From the NCBI GenBank assembly GCA_021495925.1, contig JAKEKT010000004.1:434001-498000 (forward strand): a stretch of DNA of 64,000 bases, read 5' to 3'. The position numbers and the translations under genes were made by a program. The number at the start of each line of letters is the position of its first letter. Within the stretch, counting starts at the first letter, position 1. The notes beneath the pieces are model-generated. The model was not told where the DNA came from, did not search any database, and saw only the letters and a list, made by a program, of their open reading frames with translations. Below are positions 35,906 through 49,353 of this stretch, in pieces. This DNA comes from Diplodia intermedia (lineage: Eukaryota > Ascomycota > Dothideomycetes > Botryosphaeriales > Botryosphaeriaceae).

Positions 35906-37686
35906 ATGAGCGTCAAGACCGTGTCCCTGCAGCCCTTCCAGGACCAGAAGCCCGGAACGTGAGTGTGGCCCCGCCGTGCCGTCTGCCGCTTCCTCCACTG
36001 ACGCGCCCTTTTCTCCCCAGCTCCGGCCTTCGCAAGAAGGTCAAGGTCTTCCAGCAGGCCCACTACAGCGAGGCCTTCGTCGCCTCCACCCTCCTCTCGA
36101 TTCCCGAAGGCGCTGAGGGCAGCACTCTCGTCATCGGTGGTGATGGCAGATACTGGAACCCCGAGGTCGCCCAGCTGATCGCTAAGATTGGCGCGGCATA
36201 CGGTGTCAAGAAGCTCATCATCGGCCAGAATGGCATTCTCAGCACTCCCGCTGCCAGCAATGTCATCCGTGTCCGCAAGGCCACTGGCGGAATCCTGCTC
36301 ACCGCCAGCCACAACCCCGGTGGTACGTCCGACCCGCCCCCGATAAGAAGACCCTGACTGACGATGCCCAATGCAGGTCCCGAGGAGGACTTCGGCATCA
36401 AGTACAACCTCGCCAACGGTGCTCCCGCTCCCGAGAGCGTCACCAACAAGATCTTCGCTACCTCCAAGGGCCTGACTTCGTACAAGATCGCCGAGATCCC
36501 CGATGTCGACCTGAGCAAGATTGGCACCCAGACCGTCGGTCCTCTCGAGGTCGAGATCATCCACTCCACCGAGGACTACATGAAGATGCTGAAGAGCATC
36601 TTCGACTTTGATCTCATCAAGGCCTTCCTCAAGGAGCACCCCGACTTCAAGGTCCTCTTCGATGGTCTTAGCGGTGTCACCGGCCCTTACGGTGTTGATA
36701 TCTTCGAGAAGGAGCTGGGCCTGGCTGGCAGCACTCAGAACTGCGTCCCCAAGCCCGACTTTGGTGGCCACCACCCCGACCCCAACCTCGTCTACGCAAA
36801 GTCGCTCGTCGACGTCGTCGACGCCAAGGGAATCCACTTCGGTGCCGCTAGCGACGGTGACGGCGACCGCAACATGATCTACGGCGCCAACGCCTTCGTG
36901 TCGCCGGGTGACAGCTTGGCCATCATTGCCCACCACTCCGACCTGATCCCCTACTTCAAGAAGCAGGGCATCTACGGTCTCGCCCGCTCCATGCCCACTT
37001 CGGGCGCCGTCGACCTTGTGGCCAAGGCCAAGGGTGTGCAGTCCTACGAGGTGCCCACCGGCTGGAAGTTCTTCTGCGGTCTCTTCGACGCCGACAAGAT
37101 GAACATTTGTGGTGAGGAGTCGTTCGGTACCGGCAGCAACCACATCCGTGAGAAGGACGGTCTCTGGGCTGTTGTTGCCTGGCTCAACATCCTCGCCGGC
37201 GTTGGCCAGAAGACGGGCACCACGCCCAGCATCAAGTCGATCCAGCAGGATTTCTGGAAGATCTATGGCCGCACCTTCTTCACTCGCTACGACTACGAGG
37301 GCTGCGAGAGCGAGGGCGCCAACAAGATGGTCGCCCACGTCACGGAGCTGATCACGACCAAGAAGGGCGAGTTCGTCGGCTCGAGCATCAAGGGCCGCAA
37401 GGTGGTCGAGGCTGACGACTTCTCCTACACCGACCTGGACGGCAGCGTCAGCAAGAACCAGGGCATCTACGTCAAGTTCGACGACGGCAGCCGCATTGTC
37501 GTCCGTCTGTCGGGCACCGGCAGCAGCGGCGCGACGATCCGTCTGTACGTCGAGAAGCACGAGTCGGATCCCAGCAAGTACGATGTTGAGACGCAGGAGT
37601 ACCTGAAGGACAACGTCGACCTGGCGACCAGCCTGCTCAAGATTGAGGAGTACACTGGCCGCAGCGAGCCCACCGTCAAGACCTAA
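35906..37686 (+). CDS. pgmB: Phosphoglucomutase
   Basis: Interconverts glucose 1-phosphate and glucose 6-phosphate in the cytosol, linking glycolysis with glycogen, trehalose and cell-wall sugar nucleotides. Exons 35906-35958, 36021-36322 and 36377-37686 give 554 residues, the normal eukaryotic length. The catalytic phosphoserine loop TASHNPGG is at 112-119 and is completed across the second intron (GG-PEEDFGIKYN). The metal-binding DGDGDRN is at 278-284, the sugar loop GEESFGTGSNHIREKDG near 375, and the C-terminal phosphate site RLSGTGSSGAT near 500. The first exon is short, giving MSVKTVSLQPFQDQKPGT. The antisense strand is open for about 680 codons, a codon-bias artefact. Confidence 0.97.
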
Positions 37687-38500
37687 ACTGGTCTGGCGAG
37701 GACTGCGGATTGACGAGTGATGATAAAAATCGACAGGTGCATTCAGATTAATGTTGCCTTTTTCTTCTTTTGCTAGCGGACGTATCGATCTCGGAATAGA
37801 AATCAAATAAAAGTACATACACGGGTCCATCGGTATCTCGCACGGTGGAGTGGAGGTTTCTCGGACATGAGCTTGCAAATTGAGCGTCGCCTGCTGTGAT
37901 GACGTCGAATGCCGGCGGAGCTGGAGGTGTTTTGCGGTGACTCCCGGGTGGAAGTCCCGGCCACGGACTTTCAGGGAGAGTGAGGGCTAGCCAAGGATTG
38001 GAGCCCGATGGAGGAGGCCTATGTATTCATGTTGGCCGGGCTGGGGTCGCGTAAGTCGTGGTGAGACGCTGAGGCCCGATGGAGCAGGCCGCATTCAGAT
38101 GGGGATGATCTGCCACAGGCACATTCGCGTGCAGGCATCCAAGTGGGGGACAAGAAGCGGGGGCGGCAGCAACCGCGGACGGCCCGTCAGCGCGGGCATA
38201 GGTACTGCTGCTTGCATCGCAGGCCTGCATGTACTGGACGGCCATGTGCATGCGCAGGAGTTGGGCAGCGGGCGCGTCGTATAGCAACGGGGCGTGTGCG
38301 CTGCCAGCGTGAGGGGCCAATGCACCGCCGGTTGTGGGCGGTGTATGGGCCGGTAGCGCGTGGCTTAGCGGTGCCAGGCGTCATCATACCTCCACAGGCG
38401 GCCCCTCGCGCATCCAAACCTCGACCGACTCTTCTCCAATTCTGCTTTCCTTGCCTCCTTCCCAATCAGAGCACCTCGCCAGATCCCGCTCCCCCCAGCC
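37687..38500. other. Gap between pgm and the oxysterol-binding protein gene
   Basis: Holds the pgm 3' end (AATAAA-like runs near 37800-37815) and the promoter of the next gene, including a pyrimidine-rich leader (38430-38470). No gene seen. Confidence 0.4.
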
Positions 38501-39959
38501 ATGTCCTCCAACAGTAGTGCCGAAGCCTCGGCCGTCCCGCCCCAGGCGCGGAGCTCGTGGACCTCGTTCCTGAAGGTACGTACCAGCTTGCCGTTTGGTC
38601 GCCGCGCATCCCGCTCCCAATCCCGCATGTCGCGACTTTTCCGCTCGCGCAGCAAGCAGCCGCTCTCAACCACCGCTGACGCCCCTGCGCCCATGTAGTC
38701 CATCGCCTCCTTCAACGGCGACCTGTCGTCTATGACCGCCCCGCCCTTCATTCTCAGCTCCACCTCGCTCGTCGAGTTCTCGTCCTACTGGGCCGAGCAC
38801 CCCCAGCTCTTCGTCGCCCCCGCAAGCAAGGAGGACCCCGCCGAGCGCGCCCTCGCCGTGCTCAAGTGGTTCCTCAGCACTCTCAAGCAGCAGTACGCCA
38901 GCCGCAGCGAGAAGCTGGGTAGCGAGAAGAAGCCCCTCAACCCTTTCCTTGGCGAGCTGTTCCTGGGCAAGTGGGAGGATGCGGCAGGCACAACGGAGCT
39001 CGTCAGCGAGCAGGTCAGGTACAGAAGCACACCGAACACACCGTGACGGACGTGGCGTCTGGATAGTGACCGCTAACCGTTGTTTTGCAGCCACCACCCG
39101 CCCGTCACGGCCTACTCGATCTGGAACGACCAGCACGGCGTGCGCCTGACCGGCTACTGCGGCCAGAAGGCCTCGTTCTCGCGCACCATCAACGTCAAGG
39201 TGAGTCAGTCAGCCGGGTGGCACAGATCTGCGTGTTTCGGAGCGCACTGACTGACGCTTTGTGGCACTCTGACAGCAAATCGGCCATGCGGTGCTCCACA
39301 TCGATGCCTACAATGAGGACTACCTGATCACCCTCCCCTCGCTGCATATTGAAGGCCTGATCACCGGATCGCCCTATGTCGAGCTGAACCGCCAATCCTA
39401 CATTACCTCTTCGTCAGGCTACACCGCCAAGATCGACTACAGCGGTCGCGGATGGATCAGCGGCAAGAAGAACAGCTTTACCGCCGCGGTGTACCCCCAC
39501 GACAAGACGGAGAAGGATGCCATCTACACCATCGATGGCCAGTGGACCGAAGCTTTCACCATCAAGAAGAAGAAGGAGACGGTTGAGACTTACGACGCCC
39601 GTACCAACAAGACTACTCCTCTGACCCTCGCCCCCGTCGAGCAGCAGGATGAGCTGGAAAGTCGCCGCGCCTGGCAGAAGGTTGCCGCCGGCATCCAGGT
39701 GGGCGACATGGATGCGACGGGCCGTGAGAAGAGCCTCATCGAGAACAAGCAGCGCGAAATGCGTCGCGTCGAGAAAGAGGAGGGCAGGGAGTGGCAGCGC
39801 CGCTACTTCTCCCGTACGGACGAGTTCCCCGTTTTCGAGAAGCTTGCCGCTCGCATCCAGGAGCCCGTCGAAGCGGAAAAGACCAACGGTGTGTGGAAGT
39901 TCGACCCCACAAAGGCGGCCCAGTACCTTTCCAAGGCTACCACCGCCCCTTCTTCGTAA
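38501..39959 (+). CDS. Oxysterol-binding protein, Kes1/Osh4-like
   Basis: Lipid-exchange protein (sterol/PI4P) of the short OSBP-related type, which works between Golgi or endosomes and the ER. Exons 38501-38575, 38699-39018, 39091-39199 and 39276-39959 give 395 residues; yeast Osh4 has 434. The family fingerprint EQVSHHPPV lies at 129-137 and is completed across intron 2. Other family blocks are KPLNPFLGELFLGKW, SGYTAKIDYSGRGW and VEKEEGREWQRRYF. There is no PH domain or FFAT motif ahead of the lipid-binding core, so it is of the Osh4-7 class. The spliced N-terminus (SSWTSFLK-SIASFNGDLSSMTAPPF) forms the lid region. Confidence 0.93.
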
Positions 39960-42278
39960 TGTATCCCGGCGGGATGGTAGATGATGGTTAGCGGGTGGGG
40001 TATGGCTTTCTTCGAACAGGTGAGAACTGCAAATTTAAACCGATAGATCGGATGGCTGGGGGACGTTCGTGTGTTCTATATGCATTCTAGGAATTCTCGT
40101 TCCTAACACTGAAATTCTTTTTCTCTTTTGTTCTTGTATCATGCTTTAGGGGTTACCGATAACGCACACGGTCAAAGCATAAACGGATAGTTTGGAAACT
40201 GCCCTCTTTCTCACGACACGCGCGCTTTCAGCCTGATTGGTTGACATAATATTCTATTCCGAGATCCTATTTCACGCGTCCTCTTTTGGTCACGGTCGAG
40301 CAATAAAGCGAACTTATGATCAACACGATCAGCCCGCGTTCTTATTCACTTTCCTATTGACACTCGCGATAGCGAAAGATCGGTTTGTCCTACAACATAC
40401 CGATTCTCACACTTGTGATTGTTTGAAGAGGCTGTTAAGTTTGAGGCTTGATGGTTGATTTCCTTCTCTTCAGATTCAGTCCATGTCGTATTTCGTGAGA
40501 GAGAATGGCACGATAGAGGTCAAGGCTAAGCTCTAAATGGGGTTTGCTCGGCGCATGGGCGCTTCCGAAACAAATTTGAGAAGCAGCTGATGAAGGATCG
40601 GGGTTCATTTTCTGCGAAATGAGAGTTGCTATCGTCTTGGAGCAGGGAGGGAAAGCATCAGTTCTCGCACCATTCATCGGGCCATTTGTGGCCATATCTC
40701 ATGTGACAACTCACTCCAGGCTTGGTGACGGAGAGGGCTTTAGCTGACGGTCAAAGGAAAGGGGGGACGGCGGCGCAGCAGCAGCAGCGTAGCGGATGGA
40801 TGGTGTGAGGTATGACACCACCATCACCACCACCACCACCTCACGGCCTTTGTGGGCGGCGCCTAGCGGAATGGCTGCTTTTGGATTTGCCGCGTGACGT
40901 TTTTTCGGTTTGGGCACCGGGAAGGACGTGAAACAGCAGGGTCAAGACGTCATAAGTTTGAAAGGGAAATCGCTCGCACTAGCAGCCACTTTGTTCTACT
41001 TCCCCGAAGAGAGGAGATCGAGCGAGCGCACTTGCAGACGGTATGGCTGGCTCCCAGCAGCAACAAGTACGATATCTTCAGGGTCTTTTTTTTTTTTTCC
41101 TTTTACTTCAAAGTACACCTGATACACATGTTGCTAAAGCGGGACATTACTGTCTACAATAGACCGTCCCCCCCGTTGGCAGCCAAGTGGGTGAGCAACA
41201 CCAAGAGGATATTAGATTTCACAACAATGATCGGCAGGCGCGATGAGAGCGAAGGTGGAAGTGATAGAATAAATCTACATAACCACCCAAGGAAAGAGAG
41301 AAGATGATAAGTGAAGAATGGACAGAGAATAACAAGTGAGAAGGGATAAGGCTTGTACCTCCTAATGGTCCGCTCCGTTGAATCTACTGAAGGACCGACC
41401 GTTCCCCCTAACTCCGAAAACGCCCCACCGGGGAAAGAACCATAAGGCAGAAGAAAGGACCAAGGCCATTGCGTCAGACGGAATCGCCTCAGTGGAAAAC
41501 AGGATAAAGCTGTTTACACTTTGTCGTCCTCCGTAGGTAGAGTCTGGCCCGAAACGGCGACGTGAACCAAAAGCCACACCTGGTTGCTGGCTCATTAAAT
41601 GACCAAGAGGATGATGTGGAAAGTCCACGTGGAAGAAGAGCAATAAAAGTGAAGCCATACATCAGCAAGAAGAGTATATCCACGCAGGTGAAAGCATGTA
41701 ATCAAAACAAAAGCAGGACCCCGAATTTGTTTAGAAAGAAGTGTAGAGAAAAAACCACAAGAGCACCTAAAAAAAGCCTTCCGCCACCATAGGAAAGAGT
41801 TCTCCCGCATTTGCATCCCCTAGCCCACGTTCTCAATATCCGTCGCCAATTAATTTCTCTGTCAAAGAAAGAAAAAGACCCCTCCTTCGCCACGCAAATG
41901 CCCTTTTTTAGTTTACCCAAACCCGGCGCACTGAAAATGCATCAAGAAAGGAAAAGTTAAGGGAGACTCTTGCCACCCTTCTCTCCGAAAAGAGGATTAA
42001 GAGCAGAAAATCAAACAGGGCTGGAGACTCGCTCCTCGTCCCGTCTTTTGTATAGACGCCAGTTGTTCAGAAGAAAGGTGTCGTGTGTCAAGTCATACCA
42101 CATGAGCATTTCGTTCGTGACGTGTCCCACTCCGTCGAGCTACGGTCCGTTGTCTGAGCGGTCAACGCTTTCTTGAGCTCCTTGGGAACGGGGGATGGGA
42201 GGCTGTTGGCATCACTAGACGGCTTCGGGCAAGAGCGCGATGATTCGTCCATAGATTCGCCCAGTCGTAGCTGTGCGT
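39960..42278. other. 2.3-kb gap with simple repeats, no gene seen
   Basis: Less GC-rich than its surroundings. It holds the 3' ends of two convergent genes, a CAC-rich tract (about 40815-40842), a GCAGCAGCAGC tract (near 40775) and a run of 13 T (41086-41098). No ORF resembles a protein. Confidence 0.4.
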
Positions 42279-45200
42279 TTACGAGATAGCCCTCGGGCTC
42301 TGGTTAATATGCTGGAACAAGGCTCCGAAGAGGCGTTCGACCTGGAGTGATTCGCAGCTTCGTTAGCAAACATAATGGGCTGATCAGCATGTGAGGAATG
42401 GGAAAGAACTTACCTCAGGTGCCGCCTTAACGAACGGCAACTCCCAGAATTGGTAGTCGCGGTTCTTGAGGATCTCCAGTAGTGTGATGATAAGGCCCCA
42501 AGGGTGCGGCCTGTGGACCAGAAGACGCTCAAGGAGGACGCGCGTGATCTGCTGCTTGACGTCGAGGCTAATTTGGTCGCTGCTGGAACCGAAAAGGTGC
42601 AGAATTGCGTAGCTGAACCAGTGAGTGTGGCTGTTGGGCCAACGCAGCTGGTTGGTCATGGCGCTAAGGAAGTGATAGCGACCTTCAGGGCGCAGCTCCT
42701 TCGCTAGGTTCTCCAAAAGCTTCGCATGAGGAGAGGTGGCGCTGAACACTGGGCCCTTGCCAGCAGTAGAAACAGCGTGGCTGCCAACGTAGAGGGCGAT
42801 GGAGTGCAGAAGGGAAGTGTCAACAAGAACTGGAGCGAAAGCCAGCCCGGTCTCCTCACGCTGTGGGCCATAGATGGCATCACACAGCTTCTGCAACTCC
42901 TCCGGGCTCTGCTCTGTCGACTGAAGAAGGTTGTCGACAATATCCTTTACACCGTGCTTGTTGAGGGGCTCTTCGACGTCGCAACGAACCACCGGGGCCT
43001 TCCTCACGTCCTCTAGACGGTCTACCTTGAAGCCTGCAGTGAAAGGATCAGGAAGCTCGGGGTAGGATGACGGGTAGGCGCTCACTACCAGATTACGCAG
43101 CTGCGTGCAATGCATCGGGATCGCATTGCACAAGCGGAAATGGTTCTCAGCCAGGAACTCGGGGAAGTCGTGGTGGATCACCAGGAGAACCCTCAGGACG
43201 CCACGGTAGAAGTTGCGGGCTTCAACGCTCGGCTCCACCGGCTTCATAAGATTGCCAGCGTAAGAGAGCACGACCTCGGTCAGCTTGGCGTAGAGATTCC
43301 ATCTGGTATCATCCGCCAACTTGAGCATGACAGGCATGAACATGCGGTGCGAAACCAGGGTGAGCCAGGCGAAAGAGAAGCCAGCGAGGTGCTTGGGTTG
43401 AAGCACTAGGAGAGCCTTGCCCATGACCAACATGAACTCCGGCTCAAGGCCGGAAAGAAGGTCTCGCACATCATGAAGCTCGCAGATGATAGAGTTGAAG
43501 AGGCGGAAGAACACCTTCTGGTTGAAACGCTCGCCGCGGGTACGGTGGTGGTGGATCAGCACCATGATGACCAAGCTCAAGATCCCCTCAAGGTACGCCG
43601 GCTTTTTGGAGAGAGTAGCACCCTCGGGTTCGCTCTGGTAGACGACCAAAGACACAACGAGCTTAGCCAAGCCATCAACGAATATGTAGGCGTTGTCCAG
43701 GCTGGGGAAGGGAACAAGCTCCTCACGCTCGTACGCATCGACCGAAGCCTCGACGCAGACCCGAATAAAGTGGGCAGAGTCGTTCTGTGTCTTCAGGAAA
43801 CCGCGGGCATGCAGCTGGTTGATAAAGGCCGCGATCATCCTTTCCGAAGGAGCTTGACGTTGGCCATAGCGGACGAGGTGGATCCACTCTTCAAACACGT
43901 ACTCAACCTGGTATTTGCCACCAGCATCGGGAGGAGTCGGCACGCGTTCCTGCGGCACTTGAAGCTTGGACATGATCAGTTTGCCAACCTCCAGATCAGA
44001 ATCCTCGGAGAGCCATTGAGTCAGGGCTTCGAGCGACCGAGAAAAGTCGGTGCGGAAAGCGGCGGGGCTGGCACCCAAGAGAATTTCGTCCATGAACTGG
44101 GAGAGGAAATCCAAAGCGTGCAGGTTGCGAGCTTGAATGGCCTTGGATGCCGCCATATCGACGCGCTGGAGATCAAGAAGGCCGGCGGTCACCATGCAGA
44201 TGACAACTGGCGCGTTGAGTAGGCGCTCGTTCTCAATGTTTGCAAGCCACATCATAATCTGTCGAGAGGTGTTGACGGAAATTTGACACAGCTGGATGAC
44301 CAACTGCACCATGACCTCGATCTCCAGACGACGCTCAGCCTCTGCAAACAGGTAAGTGACAACGCGTCCGGCGATACCCAAGCAAAGGTTGTCCCTTGTG
44401 GTGCCCGAGGTCTCCACGAGGTGAATCAGCTGCTCGAACGCATCACGGGTAGGGGCGGACGGGCCCAGCTCCTCGATGTGCTCCTCTTGCGCCTCTTTCG
44501 AGGTGCGCTGCAAATCCAAGAGGTGAGTCAATGCACGCTCGCTGGCGGTATGGGCATCGACATAACCATTGAGCTGAGCCTGCGGCATCGTAGCAGACAT
44601 CGGCGGAGCGGTCTGGAGACGGGCAGGAGCCTGAGAACCTGGACGAGGGATAGCAGGAGGCTCCGCGGGAGTAGGCAGGTTCGGAACCTGGGGATACTGT
44701 TCCTGCAGGACCTCCGACATCTGACGCCCATTGTCCTGGGAAGCGTTGTTGACCTGAGACATCCCACGAGCCTGACGACCGAAGTCCTCGTAGATAGCTA
44801 GTTGCTCTGTGTTGAGGCCTCCGGGACTCTGTCTGTACGGCTCTGGAATGAACGTGGCCCAGTGTTTGACAGGAGGATCATTGAAGGGCTCGCGAGGGTT
44901 GGTGTTGCGGTGGTAGCGGCGGGCCCGGGTACCTCCTTCAATTTGAACGTCGATTTCCGCGATAGATTGCTGTTCTGCCGCTTGCTCAACCATGCCGCAC
45001 ACCGTATCCAAATTGTCATTGACAAACATAAGGATGAGGCCCTCAGGCAACGCTTGCTCCGGAAGATCCCGTGCCAGAATGCGGATGTTGTTCATGATGC
45101 TCATGCGCAACGGCTCCTTGCAGGTAACAAGAGCAAGACTGCCGGATAGTGACTTGACCATTGTGTGCGCAGCCTCGCGCATCTTGTTCTCGTCGGCCTC

Positions 45201-48200
45201 GGTGGCGAAATCCTTCGCGACCAACTGCGACGTGGAGATGGCGGCAATTGTGACGGAACGTTCAACAACCGGTGCGATGATCTCTGCAATGGCAGATTGT
45301 GCTGCTGTGTGGAAGATTTGTCTCAAACGGCTGGTGGCTGCCATGTTGGAGGATGCAGGCGGGTAGACGAGAGCCGAGGCAAGATCCGGCAGAGAGGCTT
45401 GGATTGCAGCGGGCGAAAAGCGGTCGTTCACAGCCCTTGCGCGGTTGAGGCCAACCAGCGACAGGTCATGGAAACCCTCAAGACCATCCGGTATGGCCTG
45501 TCCCAAAATCTCTTCTTCGTGGAGAGGCCTAGACCGAATGCAGTCGGAGGGCTCGATGATCTTGTAGTCAAGGTCCAGGCCCTTGCATAGAACCTCGATC
45601 TCGAATTTGAGATTGAGCTTGAGTTCGGCAAAGTGGTACAATTCCATGAGCAACCGAATTATCTCCATGACCCACGGGTTTGGGGGCCTGAAGACCGTCG
45701 ACTTGCTGGCTTGGATGAGGACCTTGCAAGTGAACGGAATGACGATCAGCAGCCGCTGCGTGTCGTGACCCTCTATCAGCAGATCTTTGAAAGAGATGTT
45801 CTTGAACTTGAGAGGCTTGTCCCTGGCAATCGTCAGAGAGCCGAGCCAACCGCCAAGATTCTTCAGATGAGTGCGCTCGGTTGACGAGTTCATCGTAGAC
45901 TCGGCATTGAGCATACGAATGACGGAAACATAAGTTTCCCGAAGAACCTCGGCCCAAAGAAACCGGTCGCCGAAGAGTGCGAGCATGTCAAGGTACAACT
46001 GCTGGAAGTTCGGCTGCATCTTCGCACGTTCCTCAACAAGATAGCTGGCGAACCACTGATGATGCTTTTCCTCGAGAGCCTCCTTGAGATCGTTGAGCTT
46101 ATCGACAATGTTGCGCTCCGAGACGTTGTTGAGAACGAACAATACCTTGTCCTGCACCTCCTCGTCCGGATCTTCATACAGCTCCGGTCGAAGCAGAGGG
46201 TCGGCGTGCAAGCAGCTGAACTGACGCACAACTGATTCTGGGCCAAATTCTTCCACGCTCCCGTTCGTCAAGGAAATGCCGTTCTGCGAGTCACCATTGG
46301 TTTCACCGTTGGCCTCTCCAGAGCGTTGTCGTCTTACGATTTCCTCGGCCTTGTTCCAGACCTCGGTGCCTTGAAGCCCTGGCACACGGAGAAGACGGTC
46401 GCAGAAACTAGGCCATTCGTGGAGTCGGTTGGAAAAGTTCAGAAGCGCCTGCAGGCCAAACTTGTACATGGAAGCCTCCGGCGGATAATCCTGGACCGCC
46501 TCCAATACCATAGCCAGGCCAGCCTGAAGGGGGATTCGTGAGAGCAGGTTGTACTGAATGATACCGCCAAATAGGACAGCCGTGGTCGCCAGTGCCTCCA
46601 GTGGATACTCGCCAAAGCAGTTGTACTCGTCGAAAAGGCCGTGAATCATGCAAGCAAACAAGTCCTGGTCTGCCGGGTCCTCGGACGCCTTGTACTTCTG
46701 CAGCTCTTCGATGATATGACGCACATCGCTTTCGCCGCTGTACATGTTCTTGTAATGCTCTTGCATCTTCCTGTCGGCCTCTGGTGATATTGAGTTACCA
46801 TCTTTACCATTGGAGTCGATTATCTCATCGAAGCCTTCGCCGTAGTTGATTAACCTCGGGTACGCTCCAATGCAAATCCGCTGCAGAGAAACCAACTCCT
46901 CGTCGGGCAGATGACCCTGAAGAAAGCCTAGAAGTGGATGAACAGTCTTGACCGCCAACGGCACATTAGCAGGGGGAACGCCCTCGCGTTGAGCCTGCAA
47001 GTCCGTCTCGGCCTTGTTGTTGAGAAATGAAGCCAGAACCCTGGGGAAGACTGGGATTTGCCTAAGAGTGTCCTGGGCCCATGGATCTAGGTCAAAGAGA
47101 CCCTCCCTATGTGCGAGAGCCGCCAGGTCCAAGCTCATGTCGGAGTTTAACGCAACGAGATCTTGAATCCAACCGTGCTCCGCCGCGTGCTCCATTATGG
47201 TAGTCAAGGAAAGAGGATTGGCATTGTAGAAGTCGAGGAACCTGGCGGCAACCCAAATGCTATCTTGCTTCCAAAGACCGTGAAGTGCGAAGCTGTAGAC
47301 ATTCGGTACGCGTTTCTCGACGAAAGGTCCGAAGAGCTGACGCATAGCCATTTCCTGGAGACCAACCCATGGCTTGGGTACAGCGGAGGCGGCAACGACG
47401 AATATGTCCGTGTTCTGGTTGATGACAGTTTGCGGAATCTGTGAACGTTGAGCAATGTTGTAGGTCTCTTGTGACTGGAAGATGATGTTGAAAAGAGCTG
47501 CCGTCGCATCCAGCGAGACGAGCGGGTGCTTCACAACTTCCTTTGCGCGTTCCTTAACCACGTCAGAGGCGTCTTCGAATTGCTCCAGCGTGAAAGCCTT
47601 GCGCAGGCGAGGGACTTGAGTGACATCCAGATCCTCGGGGGAGCAAGCCAAGAATGCCACGACGAAAGAAAGTTGGGTATCCTGATGGTTCCAAGATCCT
47701 CCCCATAGCAGCTGTATGTCAAAGTTCTCGTACTCTTGAGCCAAAGGTAGGAACGCATTGTACAATGCCAGAAACTGTTGCGTAGTGACCTTCAGGTTCT
47801 CACGATCGAACGAGTGAACCACATCCTGCCAATCCAACCGTTGTCCCGCACGATGCTCCCGTAACGCAGCGACGAAGTTAGTCGCATTGTATGCTTGGCC
47901 ATTCTGCGTGATTGCCATGAAGAGAAGCGCATTGGCAACGTTCTGATAGCTCATGTCGCGGGCCTCGACTGAAGCCAACATTTCCTTGCAAGAGTCCAAG
48001 CTCGAGGTTGCGCGAGGACCCGCACGCTGGACATGCCTGATGAGCGGGTTCTGGTTCTCAAGCAGCTCGAACATGTGCAGGGACGCGGTGACGTCCGGAG
48101 GTAGTATGCCGGTCAGCTTGTCGTATTTCGTGCGGATGGCAAACAGCAGACTGTTCTTGCTCTCGTCGTTCCAGGTGCGTGGAGGATCTTGCGCCAGGCG

Positions 48201-49353
48201 ATCGATGTCGGTGGCAAGGATGCTGGATGGGATGTCGTCTTGCGAGTCCGGGTGTGAGTTGACGAGGGTCATGAGGAAATTTTGGTAATTGTTGGATAGG
48301 ATGGCATCGGCTAGTGCGGAAACGAAAGTCAGTGGGGGATGGAAGTTGTGGGTGAGGGGCTGCGGTCTCACCCTTGGTTCTCAGATCCGTCTTTGACGTG
48401 GTCTTGCACGCCAAAGCTAGGGTTGTCTTGGCGACCGGGTCCAGCTTGAAATGCTCCATAAATGTGGACAGGTCAAAGTCCCTGAAGAGATCGCCCTCGG
48501 TCGTGTCAATTGACTCGGCAATCTTGTATGCTTGTTGGGGGTCACGCATGATCTTGTGCATCTCTTCCACAAGCAGCCCGTAGCTGCCAGAGTTGTCACC
48601 GCCCTTCACATTGCCTGGGAAGATCTGCGGCGCATTGCTCTGGAGCAAGCGACGGAAATACTTTGAGAAGACCTCCATGCCGTTTGAGTTGACGAGCTGT
48701 GGCGGGAGACAATGTCAGCGCGGATGTGGAGGGGGGCAACTGCGGGCTTCACTGACCTTGCGAATCTGATCGGTCTGCTGTTCCCACTTGGTCTTATCCT
48801 TATCTTCCTTGAGTGAGCTCAGGAGCAGGAAGACTTGTGCGATGACGATTTTGGCGAGCGACTGGCCAGACGGGGCCGATGCAGTGGACGTGCTGCTCGG
48901 CGAGCCGATGTTGCCCGACTGCGAGAGCGAGGGCGACGCGCGAGCTACTTTGGAGCTCCCTCCGCCGCTGGTGCTTGGCGCACCTCCACCACCTTGCGAT
49001 GCGGAAGGCAAAGCCGCGGCGGAGGAAGCAAAATGTGAAGCGCCCTGGGAAGCTATGGTTCTTGAGCGCCCGGAGGACAGCAGCTGGCCCGGGGTGTGCT
49101 GCTGCTGTAATCCGGATTGCGACGGCGAGAAGGGCGACGACGTCGACGAGACGGACGAGGTGCGGCTGATGATGCGCCGGGTGCCGGGCGATGCGACGGG
49201 GGGCGGATTGTTGACGGGCGAGAAGGAGGTTCGCGAGGGGCTGTTGGCAGCCGAGTTGGAGCGTGTCGAGGTGAAGGCGGTTGAGATGGGAGTAAGGCCA
49301 CGCCGTCCGCTGGGTTGCTGACTTGAAGAGCCCCAGGGGAATTGCTGGCTCAT
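42279..49353 (-). CDS. NOT1: CCR4-NOT complex scaffold NOT1
   Basis: Large scaffold of the CCR4-NOT deadenylase, which shortens mRNA poly(A) tails and tunes transcription. Exons 49353-48757, 48696-48372, 48310-42414 and 42341-42279 give 2293 residues; the last exon encodes only VERLFGALFQHINQSPRAIS. The first 150 residues are Ser/Pro/Gln-rich and disordered. Then follow helical HEAT-like repeats, the CAF1-docking region around the middle (ELKLNLKFEIEVLCKGLDLD), a DUF3819 block (SVTIAAISTSQLVAKDFA, ADENKMREAAHTMVKSLSG) and the C-terminal NOT1 domain (LRVLLVIHHDFPEFLAENHF, SAYPSSYPELPDPFTAG) that binds NOT2/NOT5. It is divergent from the F-BAR gene; their shared promoter holds an inverted-repeat element. 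Confidence 0.96.

Noticed and set aside
37709..37727. TTATCATCACTCGTCA-like sequence (minus strand) after pgm as a third element end
   Set aside because: Needs an inserted base to align with the element ends, has no partner end and no flanking duplication; an element in that orientation would run into the pgm coding region.
35842..37878. Antisense ORF of 678 codons over phosphoglucomutase
   Set aside because: Mirror of strongly biased GC-rich codons on the plus-strand gene; no family resemblance and low-complexity Val/Leu/Asp content.
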